Assembly: GCA_022573715.1 (NCBI GenBank)
Contig: JACZTL010000017.1
Coordinates: forward strand, 1 to 64,000
Source: Bacteroidota bacterium
Lineage (GTDB): Bacteria > Bacteroidota > Ignavibacteria > Ignavibacteriales > Ignavibacteriaceae
Direction of reading: 5' to 3'
Length of the DNA stretch: 64,000 bases
The translations under genes were made by a program, and so were the position numbers. Positions 53,160 to 61,206 of this stretch are shown here, piece after piece; the stretch's first letter is position 1, and each line of letters begins with the position of its first letter. The notes under the pieces are model-generated. The model had not been told where the DNA came from. It saw only the letters and a program-made list of their open reading frames with translations, and made no database searches.

Positions 53160-53369
53160 ATTTTCCTATCGGTTTTATAGTTAGTAATTTTATGCGAATT
53201 AAAGATTTAAATATAGTGCAAATATTTGAAACATAATTCAGAAACAGAATATGAAATTATTAAAATATTTGTCATTTATGTCTAATAATAACACGTAGTG
53301 TATGGATTATTATTTAGAATATATGGATTTTAATAACTCTAATTCAGATAAATATAGAGATGAAAACAA

Positions 53370-54617
53370 ATGGCAATCATTAGACCTTTCAAAGCATTAA
53401 GACCAAAAAAAGAAATCGCCTCAAAAGTTGCCAGCGTGCCTTATGACGTTGTTAACAGAAAGGAAGCAAAACAATTAATAGACGGCAATGAACTAAGTTT
53501 TTTAAGAATAGGAAGAGCAGAATGCACATTAAATGACGGTATTAATGCTTATTCACCGGAGGTTTATAAAAAAGCAAAAGAAAATTTAGATAATCTTATA
53601 ACCAATGCACCTCTTATCCAAGACAAAACATCTCGATTTTATTTATATCAATTAATTATGAACGGAAGACCACAAACAGGAATTGCGGCAACCTTTTCAG
53701 TTGAAGATTATGAAAACAATGTGATATTAAAACACGAAAACACTCGCAAAGAAAAAGAAGATGACAGAACAAATCACATTATAAGTACTTCGGCTCAAAC
53801 CGGTCCAGTATTTTTAACTTACAAAGGCGTAGAAATAATAAACAAAGTAGTAAACAACACAATAACTGATCAAGAACCGGAATATGATTTTACTGCCGAT
53901 GACGGAATTACACATAAGATTTGGCTTTTGCCGGAAAATTTAAATTCTGTCATTATTGAAGAATTAAAAAATGTTAAAAGTTTATACATTGCTGACGGAC
54001 ATCACAGGGTAGCAAGTGCTTGGAGAACAAGAAACAAAAAAAGAGAAAAAAATCAGAACCACTCAGGTGATGAGGAATACAATTATTTTTTAGCTGTTCT
54101 TTTCCCGGCAGAGCAATTGAAGATCCTTGCATATAACAGAGTAGTTCAGGATTTAAACGGTTTAAGTAAAGACGAATTTTTAAATAGAATCAATGATAAG
54201 TTTTCAGCTGAAAAAACTGAAGAAAAAGAACCAACCGAGGTAAAAACATTTTGCATGTATTTAGGCGGGGAGTGGTATAAATTAAAAGCAAGAGATTCAG
54301 TTATTGCAAGCAAATCGTTAAGCGATAGTATAGGTGAAAAATTAGACGTAAGTATACTTCAGAATTTTTTACTCAATCCAATTTTAGGAATTGATGATGT
54401 TCGCACAAATAAAAGAATTGACTTTGTTGGAGGAATACGCGGAACAGCCGAACTTGAAAAACTTGTTAACAACGGTAAAGTCTCAGTAGCATTTTCGCTT
54501 CATCCATTGTCTGTTGATGATTTGATTAACATTTCTGATGCGGGCGAGATTATGCCTCCAAAATCAACTTGGTTTGAACCGAAATTAAGAGATGGTTTGA
54601 TCATTCATTTAATTTAA
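53370..54617 (+). CDS. DUF1015 family protein next to serC
   Basis: 415 residues. Typical DUF1015 features are the N-terminal FKALRPKKEIASKVASVPYD, the middle HENTRKEKEDDRTNH, and the strongly conserved LYIADGHHRVASAWRTRN. The G-H-H-R...A core recalls the nucleotide-binding loop of ParB/sulfiredoxin-fold proteins, a fold that includes ADP-dependent serine kinases. It is followed 33 bp later by serC. A role in serine metabolism is therefore a reasonable inference, but the biochemical function is not established here. Confidence 0.9.
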   Translation: MAIIRPFKALRPKKEIASKVASVPYDVVNRKEAKQLIDGNELSFLRIGRAECTLNDGINAYSPEVYKKAKENLDNLITNAPLIQDKTSRFYLYQLIMNGRPQTGIAATFSVEDYENNVILKHENTRKEKEDDRTNHIISTSAQTGPVFLTYKGVEIINKVVNNTITDQEPEYDFTADDGITHKIWLLPENLNSVIIEELKNVKSLYIADGHHRVASAWRTRNKKREKNQNHSGDEEYNYFLAVLFPAEQLKILAYNRVVQDLNGLSKDEFLNRINDKFSAEKTEEKEPTEVKTFCMYLGGEWYKLKARDSVIASKSLSDSIGEKLDVSILQNFLLNPILGIDDVRTNKRIDFVGGIRGTAELEKLVNNGKVSVAFSLHPLSVDDLINISDAGEIMPPKSTWFEPKLRDGLIIHLI

Positions 54618-54650
54618 TACTGAAAATTATTAGAAATAATAGGTAGAGAT

Positions 54651-55733
54651 ATGAAAGAGAGAATATATAATTTTAATGCTGGTCCCGCAGTTTTACCCGA
54701 AGAAGTTTTAAAAGAAGCACAGGAAAATCTTTTTTCGCTTCCCGGCGTGGGAATGTCTGTCCTTGAAATAAGTCACCGTTCAGGTGCATTCGATAAAATC
54801 ATAGGAGAAGCAAAGGAAGATTTGAAATCACTTTTATCTATACCCGATAATTATCACATCCTTTTTCTTCAGGGCGGGGCAAGCACTCAGTTTGCAATGG
54901 TGCCAATGAACATAATGCCTCCGAAAAATAAAGCCGATTATATTGTTACCGGTTCCTGGTCAAAAAAAGCGGTGAAAGAAGCAAAGAAAGTGGGAGAAGT
55001 AAATATTGCCGCATCTTCCGAAGAGACCGGGTTTGACAGGATACCTTCTGAATTAAATCTTTTTGATGATGCTTCTTATGTTCATTTTGCATCAAACAAC
55101 ACAATTTACGGAACGGAGTGGAAGACCGAACCCGAAGTAGGTGATGTGCCGTTGGTTTGCGATGCATCTTCCGATATTCTTCACAAAAAAATTGATATCT
55201 CCAAATACGGTATTATTTACGCGGGTGCTCAAAAAAATATGGGACCATCAGGTGTTACTTTTGTAATAATTAGAGATGATCTTTTACAAAGAAGCCCTGA
55301 CTCATTATTTACAATGTTAAATTATAATACACACACAGAAAATAATTCTATGTTTAACACTCCCCCCGTCTTTGGTGTTTATATGATTGGACTTGTTGCT
55401 AAGTGGCTTAAAAATATGGGCGGATTGGATGTGATGCATAATCTTAATAAAGAAAAAGCCGAACTACTTTACAACTGCATTGACGAAAGCGAAGGTTTCT
55501 ACAAAGGACACGCACAAAAAGACAGCCGTTCAATAATGAACGTAACATTTAATTTAACAAGTGAAGAATTTGAAAAGAAACTTATTGCCGAAGCATTGGA
55601 TAACGGATTTGGCGGAGTTAAAGGTCACCGTTCAATCGGCGGATTGAGAGCATCTATTTACAATGCTTGCCCAAAGGCTGCTGTTGAAGAACTTGTAAAA
55701 TTTATGAAAGACTTCCAGCAAAGGAACGGTTAA
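54651..55733 (+). CDS. serC: Phosphoserine aminotransferase
   Basis: Pyridoxal-phosphate enzyme converting 3-phosphohydroxypyruvate to phosphoserine (serine and pyridoxine synthesis). 360 residues. NFNAGPAVLPEEVL at the start, the PLP lysine in YAGAQKNMGPSGV, TEW in NTIYGTEWKTEP, and the C-terminal GFGGVKGHRSIGGLRASIYN are all present. It is co-directional with the DUF1015 gene. serA and serB are not in the window. A perfect palindrome follows. Confidence 0.97.
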   Translation: MKERIYNFNAGPAVLPEEVLKEAQENLFSLPGVGMSVLEISHRSGAFDKIIGEAKEDLKSLLSIPDNYHILFLQGGASTQFAMVPMNIMPPKNKADYIVTGSWSKKAVKEAKKVGEVNIAASSEETGFDRIPSELNLFDDASYVHFASNNTIYGTEWKTEPEVGDVPLVCDASSDILHKKIDISKYGIIYAGAQKNMGPSGVTFVIIRDDLLQRSPDSLFTMLNYNTHTENNSMFNTPPVFGVYMIGLVAKWLKNMGGLDVMHNLNKEKAELLYNCIDESEGFYKGHAQKDSRSIMNVTFNLTSEEFEKKLIAEALDNGFGGVKGHRSIGGLRASIYNACPKAAVEELVKFMKDFQQRNG

Positions 55734-55744
55734 TTTTAATCATT

Positions 55745-55778
55745 AGAGATGACATCTTTTTAAAAAGATGTCATCTCT
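55745..55778. repeat. Perfect 34-bp palindrome, copy 2
   Basis: Identical to 33165-33198 over the whole palindrome and two flanking bases on each side. It sits between the stops of serC and the convergent DUF2203 gene, overlapping the latter's very end region by position only (the stop is at 55780). Confidence 0.8.
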
Positions 55779-55779
55779 A

Positions 55780-56172
55780 TTATAGCACTGCTTCTTCCAC
55801 AAAATATTTTTCGGGTATGGGTTTTCTGCCTGCAAAACCATCGTTGTGATTGTGATAAAATAAAATATCTTCTTCATCGCTTTTCCAGCAAAGCATAACT
55901 TCTTCATCGTCAATGATAGCAGGAAAATCAACGAGACCTAATTCAAAATTCCAATCTTTATAAAAACAACCAATTTCTTTCAGTTCGTCAACGTATTTAT
56001 TTATTTTATATAGAAGATCGGTTACAAGCGGGTCATCCGATAAATTTTTTTTCTCATTCATATTCAAAAGTCTTAATTCGTTAGCGCTGTTTATAATATC
56101 CCTTACAATCTGTTTAACCAATGGCAAGGTCTTTTTAGCTTCTAACGGATTAAAATATTTATCGAATAGCAT
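55780..56172 (-). CDS. DUF2203 family protein
   Basis: 130 residues. The family pattern is FNPLEAKKTLPLVKQIVRDI at the N-terminus, two helices, then GCFYKDWNFELGLVDFPAII and EEVMLCWKSDEEDILFYHNH with a concluding GRKPIP. Cytosolic, function unknown. It stands alone, convergent with serC. Confidence 0.88.
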   Translation of the reverse strand: MLFDKYFNPLEAKKTLPLVKQIVRDIINSANELRLLNMNEKKNLSDDPLVTDLLYKINKYVDELKEIGCFYKDWNFELGLVDFPAIIDDEEVMLCWKSDEEDILFYHNHNDGFAGRKPIPEKYFVEEAVL

Positions 56173-56351
56173 ATTAATTTTTGTTAAGTGATTTGCAATT
56201 TCTTTATTGAAAGATATAAATATTTGTGATGAAATGAAATTTAATTATGATATGAGACACAAATTATAACAAATATGAATCTTTGTTAATTGTAGTGCAT
56301 CATATGAATTAAAAATTTTAATATATAAAGAAAATGATTCGAGGAGAAAAT

Positions 56352-56990
56352 ATGGAAACCAAATTAATTTATGACGAAAGAATTAAATACGGATTAACTT
56401 ATAGAAAATACGTTGAATTAACAGAGAAATATATTGATCAAACAGATGTTAAAAACTTAAATGAAGAAGAACTTGAAAAATATAATTACACAAAACTTAA
56501 CTTACAGAGAAGCAAAAGAATTGAAAAAACATTTAATCCTTCGAATGAAATTGTTGAAATAATTAAAAACATTTATACCTCGCAAACCTGGATGGTTATA
56601 ACAGAAAACTGGTGCGGCGATTCAGCACAGAACTTACCTTATATTGCAAAACTTTCCGAATTAAATAAAAATATAAATTTGGTAATTGTTTTAAGAGATT
56701 CGAATCTCGACATAATGAATAAATATCTCACAAACGGAACTATGAGCATTCCTATTCTAATAGTTTTTGATGAAAACGGCGATGAATTATTCAAATGGGG
56801 TCCGAGACCTGAAAAAGCAAAAGAAGAAATTAAGAGATTAAAGAAAGAGGAAATTGTAAAACCCGAACTTTACGAGAAATTGCATTTGTGGTACGGAAGG
56901 AACAGAGGAGAGGAATTATTAAAAGAATTATCTGAATTACTGGAAAGTGCAGTTAGTAACCAGGATATAGTAAAAGTCACTTATATTTAA
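56352..56990 (+). CDS. Thioredoxin-family protein with CxxS active site
   Basis: 212 residues from ATG 56352. GAGGAG (56341-56346) is its ribosome binding site, which excludes the ATG at 56334. A helical N-terminal part (about 1-70) precedes a thioredoxin fold. Its active site MVITENWCGDSAQNLP reads CGDS instead of CxxC, and the cis-proline loop is GTMSIPILIVFDENGDELF. Loss of the second cysteine suggests a monothiol role (mixed-disulfide handling) rather than dithiol reduction. Close relatives in Bacteroidota and Firmicutes share this form. Confidence 0.85.
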   Translation: METKLIYDERIKYGLTYRKYVELTEKYIDQTDVKNLNEEELEKYNYTKLNLQRSKRIEKTFNPSNEIVEIIKNIYTSQTWMVITENWCGDSAQNLPYIAKLSELNKNINLVIVLRDSNLDIMNKYLTNGTMSIPILIVFDENGDELFKWGPRPEKAKEEIKRLKKEEIVKPELYEKLHLWYGRNRGEELLKELSELLESAVSNQDIVKVTYI

Positions 56991-57019
56991 TTGAAACAAA
57001 AAAATTACAGTATTGTGTT

Positions 57020-57438
57020 TCACAATTGACGTAGCATATCTTGCACTAATTGAATTAGCTTATGTTTATCGACAGGACGTGAAACATAATGAGTGCAGCC
57101 GTTAGCTAAAAATTCTTCTTTATCGCCTTTCATAGCGTAAGCTGTTAACGCAACTATAGGTGTGTTTTTATATTGATTTAATTGCTTTATTTTTTTGCAG
57201 TTTGCATTCCATTCATTCCCCTTCCTAATCCAATATCCATAAATATGATATCGTATTTTTTCTTTTCAGTCATCTCATAACCTATTTCCCCATTCTCAGC
57301 AAAGTCAACATCACAAATGCCCTTTAGAAACATTCTTGTTATAATTCTGCTTATTTCTTCATCTTCTATAAGTAATGTTTGTGGAAGAACTGAATTTTTT
57401 TGTGTATCAATTTCCCCTGTCGTTAAAGCAGATGTCAT
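57020..57438 (-). pseudogene. Stand-alone response-regulator receiver domain with a frameshift in an A7 tract
   Basis: From ATG 57438 the frame holds LLIEDEEISRIITRMFL (acidic pocket), the phospho-acceptor site YDIIFMDIGLGRGMNG, then MQTAKK and a stop at 57187. The stop follows an A7 run (T7 at 57190-57196 on the + strand). With eight A the frame would continue as IKQLNQYKNTPIVALTAYAM and NGCTHYVSRPVDKHKLIQLV to the stop at 57020. That makes a normal receiver of about 138 residues. The usually invariant lysine of the K-P motif is arginine (SRPVD). Homopolymer errors, phase variation or decay are all possible. Confidence 0.8.
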
Positions 57439-57531
57439 AATTTTTAAAGTAATAATTATTGTTTAAAATACATTCTAATATAAAAAAAATAAATATATTT
57501 TTTCAATAATTTAGACGAGTTGTAAAATGTA

Positions 57532-58482
57532 TTAATCTTTAACTTTTAGATACTGAACGCTGAATAATTTATAATCGTCTATCCAAACACGTTTTACATC
57601 AAATCTATCACTCGCTATATTTTTAAAATCTTCCAATGTATATTTGTAAGAATATTCAGTAATGATATGTTCATCTTTATTAAAAATAAAACTGGACTGA
57701 CCAATATTTACAACATGTTCAGTTTCACATATAAGATGCATTTCTATTCTGCTTATTTCTTCATTAAAAAAAGCAAAATGTTTAAAGTTATTAATATTGA
57801 AATTAGAATGTAATTCATCATTAATATGATTTAAAATATTCAGATTAAAGGCTGCAGTTATTCCTTTTTTATCATTATAAGCAGCCTCAAGAATCTGTTT
57901 ATCTTTTTTTAAATCAACACCAATTATTAACCCACCGTTTTCACCGACAATATCAGCTATTCTGTTTAAAAATTCTTTTGCTTCATTTATTGTAAAATTT
58001 CCTATTGTTGAACCAGGAAAATATACAGCCCGATGGTCGTAGGGCTTATCAATTAATGGCAGTTCAAAATACTTTGTATAATCCGCAACAAGGGGAAAGA
58101 TACTTATGTGAGGATATTCTTCTTTTAATATTTTAGAAGAACTGATTAAATGTTCGGAAGAAATATCAACAGGAATATATCCTGCAAGCCCGGGAATATG
58201 ATCAAGCAGCAATTTAATTTTTTGGCTGTTTCCACTGCCCAATTCTATGAGCATTGTTCCCTCCCCCAAAAGTTCTCCCATTTCAATAATATTATTTTGC
58301 ATTATCTGTATTTCGGTTCTGGTGGGATAATATTCTTCCAACTCGCAAATTTCGTCAAATAGTTTAGAGCCTTTTTTATCATAAAATAATTTGCTCGGAA
58401 GCATCTTGGGAGATTTACTTAAGCCGTTTAAAACTTCTGTTAAAATATCAGTTTTTGTAATTTCTTCAGTTTTAATTTTCAT
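57532..58482 (-). CDS. egtD: L-histidine N-alpha-methyltransferase EgtD
   Basis: Makes hercynine (trimethylhistidine) from histidine and three SAM, the first step of ergothioneine synthesis. 316 residues. PSKLFYDKKGSKLFDEICEL with YYPTRTEIQIM is the EgtD N-terminal signature. LIELGSGNSQKIKLLL binds SAM, and YIPVDISSEHL, YFPGSTIGNFT and LIIGVDLKKD follow in the usual order. It lies 10 bp downstream of egtB on the same strand. Confidence 0.95.
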   Translation of the reverse strand: MKIKTEEITKTDILTEVLNGLSKSPKMLPSKLFYDKKGSKLFDEICELEEYYPTRTEIQIMQNNIIEMGELLGEGTMLIELGSGNSQKIKLLLDHIPGLAGYIPVDISSEHLISSSKILKEEYPHISIFPLVADYTKYFELPLIDKPYDHRAVYFPGSTIGNFTINEAKEFLNRIADIVGENGGLIIGVDLKKDKQILEAAYNDKKGITAAFNLNILNHINDELHSNFNINNFKHFAFFNEEISRIEMHLICETEHVVNIGQSSFIFNKDEHIITEYSYKYTLEDFKNIASDRFDVKRVWIDDYKLFSVQYLKVKD

Positions 58483-58492
58483 TTTTAATTTA

Positions 58493-59791
58493 CTAATCGT
58501 TCCTAGCTAATCTAATACCCATAAATTGCCAGCGCGAATGAGGAGGAAAAAAGTTACGGTATGTTTTCCTTATATGATTAGAATAGGTAGCACACGAACC
58601 ACCACGTAATACCATTTGCCCTGACATAAATTTTCCGTTATACTCACCCAATGCTCCGGGTAAAGGTTTATAACCAGGATATGGGAGATAAGCACTTTGC
58701 GTCCATTCCCAAACATCTCCGTAGATTTGACTTAATTTTATTCCGTTTGAATTATTGTAAGTGATAGGATGAAAATAACGATCATCAACAAAGTTGCCTT
58801 CAATTTCTATATTATCCGCAGCAACTTCCCATTCTGCTTCGGTGGGTAATCTACCATCTGCCCATCTTGAATATGCTTCAGCTTCATAATAACTGACGTG
58901 CGAAACAGGCTCGTAAGGAAAAACTTCCTTTAAACCTGTCAGTGTAAAATGCCACCATTTTCCATCTATCTTTTTCCAATAAAGAGGTGCTACCCAATTT
59001 TCTGCTTCTAAAGTTGTCCAGCCGTCAGAGAGCCACAACTCTTGTTTTTTATATGCACCTGCTTCAATAAACTCAATATATTCTTGATTTGTTACAAGTC
59101 TTGTAGCTAATTGAAACGGTTGTATATATTCTTTGTGTGAAGGAGTTTCATTATCATAGCAAAATTTTGTACCGGTATTTCCTATTTGAAACACCCCTTC
59201 ATCAAAAGTTTGCCAGCTTAATTGTTGCGAATTACTTTCGGGTAAATTAATAGATGAGTACACGGGATTAAGCGGATTGAATGATAGAACATGTTTTATA
59301 TCTGTCAAAAGTAATTCCTGGTGCTGCTGCTCGTGATTCAAACCAACTTCAACAATGGGCGCATACTTTTCAAATATTTCATCAGAACAATTTTCTAAAA
59401 ATTCTATTAAGTTTTCATTTACAAATTTTCTGTAATTGAATACTTCTTCAACAGTCGGTCTTGATAGGAGCCCCCTATTTGCCTTAACAAACCTTTCACC
59501 AATCAATACATAATACGAATTAAAAATATAGGTATACTTTGTATCTACTGATTTATAATTTTTTAGGACTTTATTTAAAATAAAAGCTTCGAAGAACCAG
59601 CTAACGTGACCCAAATGCCATTTAGTAGGACTAACATCAGGCATCGACTTAATTACAAAATCTTCAGTCTTTAGTGGTTTCGCTAATTCTTCTGAAAATG
59701 ATCGAACATTTTTGAATCGTTCAATCAGTTCTTTTTTATTTAAACTTATCTTTGATTCTTTATTATTTGAAGTATCAATTAATGTACCCAT
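58493..59791 (-). CDS. egtB: Ergothioneine biosynthesis sulfoxide synthase EgtB
   Basis: A non-haem iron enzyme that joins hercynine to a thiol (gamma-glutamylcysteine or cysteine) with O2 to give the sulfoxide. 432 residues. The DinB-like domain supplies the iron ligands: SPTKWHLGHVSWFFEAF (first His) and VGLNHEQQHQELLLTD (HxxxHxE). The C-terminal half is a formylglycine-generating-enzyme-type domain (ADGRLPTEAEWEVAA; GDVWEWTQSAYLPYPGY; MVLRGGSCATYSNHIRKTYR). Which thiol it uses cannot be read from the sequence. EgtA, EgtC and EgtE are not in the window. Confidence 0.95.
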   Translation of the reverse strand: MGTLIDTSNNKESKISLNKKELIERFKNVRSFSEELAKPLKTEDFVIKSMPDVSPTKWHLGHVSWFFEAFILNKVLKNYKSVDTKYTYIFNSYYVLIGERFVKANRGLLSRPTVEEVFNYRKFVNENLIEFLENCSDEIFEKYAPIVEVGLNHEQQHQELLLTDIKHVLSFNPLNPVYSSINLPESNSQQLSWQTFDEGVFQIGNTGTKFCYDNETPSHKEYIQPFQLATRLVTNQEYIEFIEAGAYKKQELWLSDGWTTLEAENWVAPLYWKKIDGKWWHFTLTGLKEVFPYEPVSHVSYYEAEAYSRWADGRLPTEAEWEVAADNIEIEGNFVDDRYFHPITYNNSNGIKLSQIYGDVWEWTQSAYLPYPGYKPLPGALGEYNGKFMSGQMVLRGGSCATYSNHIRKTYRNFFPPHSRWQFMGIRLARND

Positions 59792-59918
59792 ATATTTCTT
59801 CCTCTTTTTATGGCAAAGCCATCCCTTTGGAATTGAATGATCAATTATTTAGTTATTTTATAATAATATAATTTACAGCAAATAAAAGGAAATATTTGTT
59901 AAAAGTTTTACAGTTTTA

Positions 59919-60701
59919 TTATAAAGTATCGTTAAGCCATTTTATAATTTCATTTTTAACTTGAGGCTTATCTTTCAATATTCTAACACCGTGAGCTGAA
60001 GAATTAACTACTGTTTCAATTTTTCTTGGAGGCTCGGTCCTTTCATATAATTCCTTAGCCCATTTTATTCTTTTACCATTCTGGTCTCCATCAGCAGCGA
60101 TATAAAAAATAGATTTTAAATGTAGCTCTTTTACTCCGTTAAGGTTTTCAATTGCCGAGGTTTTACCTGAAATTACAACTGCAGTTTTAATATCCATTTT
60201 TGATATTCCGACACAAGCTAAATTGGCACCTATAGATGCACCGACTATGGCAAATCTATCCGAAGCCACGTTATCATAATCATTTAAATATTCAACAGCA
60301 GCAAAAAGATCGTGAGGAGCTTGGTTTGAATCATTGAACAATGCATAAACATTACTAACCTTATCCGATTCTCCGTGCCCGCGAATATCATAAGCTAAAA
60401 CTATATAGTTTTGTTTTACAAGTTGATCAAAAAAATTATTCCATTCACTTTTATCAGAACCGCCTTGATGAATTAAAATAACTGCCGGTAGATCGTCATC
60501 TATTGTTTCCGGTTTGCCAATAATTGCACTGATATTAAAACCGTCACCAGTTGTAAAAGTGATCTTTTCTTTAACTACTTTAATATCATTCTGAACTGCA
60601 AATATCGTATTTAGCGTAGTGAAGCAACATAAAATAATAAATAAATAGAATGTTTTTACTTTTAATTCCCCAAATAGACTACTTATAATTTTATTTAACA
60701 T
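59919..60701 (-). CDS. Secreted alpha/beta hydrolase
   Basis: 260 residues. A hydrophobic N-terminal signal or anchor (about 16-34, FYLFIILCCFTTLNTIFA) precedes the hydrolase domain. Oxyanion region AVILIHQGGSDKSEW, nucleophile elbow IVGASIGANLAC (Ser), acid AADGDQNG and base NSSAHGVRI complete the triad. It is similar to dienelactone-hydrolase/BAAT-like esterases; substrate unknown. Its start is three bases after the msrA stop, so the two are co-transcribed. Confidence 0.85.
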   Translation of the reverse strand: MLNKIISSLFGELKVKTFYLFIILCCFTTLNTIFAVQNDIKVVKEKITFTTGDGFNISAIIGKPETIDDDLPAVILIHQGGSDKSEWNNFFDQLVKQNYIVLAYDIRGHGESDKVSNVYALFNDSNQAPHDLFAAVEYLNDYDNVASDRFAIVGASIGANLACVGISKMDIKTAVVISGKTSAIENLNGVKELHLKSIFYIAADGDQNGKRIKWAKELYERTEPPRKIETVVNSSAHGVRILKDKPQVKNEIIKWLNDTL

Positions 60702-60704
60702 TTA

Positions 60705-61166
60705 TCAGATCCACTTATTATTATTAAAATATTTTTGATGATATTCTTCTGCTATGTAGAATTTATCTATCGGAACGATTTCAGTAACTATTTCAGATGC
60801 AAATATTCCTTTTTTATTTAATTCTTTTTTAGATTCGGCTGCTTTATTTTCCTGTTCTTTATTATGGGTTAATATGATTGACCTGTACTGCGAACCGACA
60901 TCAGGTCCTTGTCTATTTGGTGTTGTTGGATTATGTATACTCCAAAATATTTTCAATAATTCATTATAAGAAATAATCTCATTATCAAATTTTATTTCCA
61001 ATACTTCAGCGTGTCCGGTATTTCCTGTACATACATCTTGATAAGTAGGGTTTTTAAATTTACTGCCTGCATATCCGACAATTGTTTTAATAACCCCCTT
61101 TAATTTATCAAATTCAGTCTGCACTCCCCAAAAACAACCCGCTCCGAATGTAGCTTTTTCAATCAT
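60705..61166 (-). CDS. msrA: Peptide methionine-(S)-sulfoxide reductase
   Basis: Reduces methionine-S-sulfoxide in proteins. 153 residues. The catalytic GAGCFWGVQTEFDKLKGV is at 8-25, and GYAGSKFKNPTYQDVCTGNT, FWSIHNPTTPNRQGPDVGSQ and YHQKYF follow. No C-terminal recycling cysteine is present; VCTGN may provide one. It is cytosolic (no signal peptide), although its neighbour is secreted. It stands near the ergothioneine genes, so a local oxidative-stress theme is plausible. Confidence 0.96.
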   Translation of the reverse strand: MIEKATFGAGCFWGVQTEFDKLKGVIKTIVGYAGSKFKNPTYQDVCTGNTGHAEVLEIKFDNEIISYNELLKIFWSIHNPTTPNRQGPDVGSQYRSIILTHNKEQENKAAESKKELNKKGIFASEIVTEIVPIDKFYIAEEYHQKYFNNNKWI

Positions 61167-61206
61167 AGTTTATTAATTCTTTCAAAAGACAAACAATCAA
61201 ATGAAA

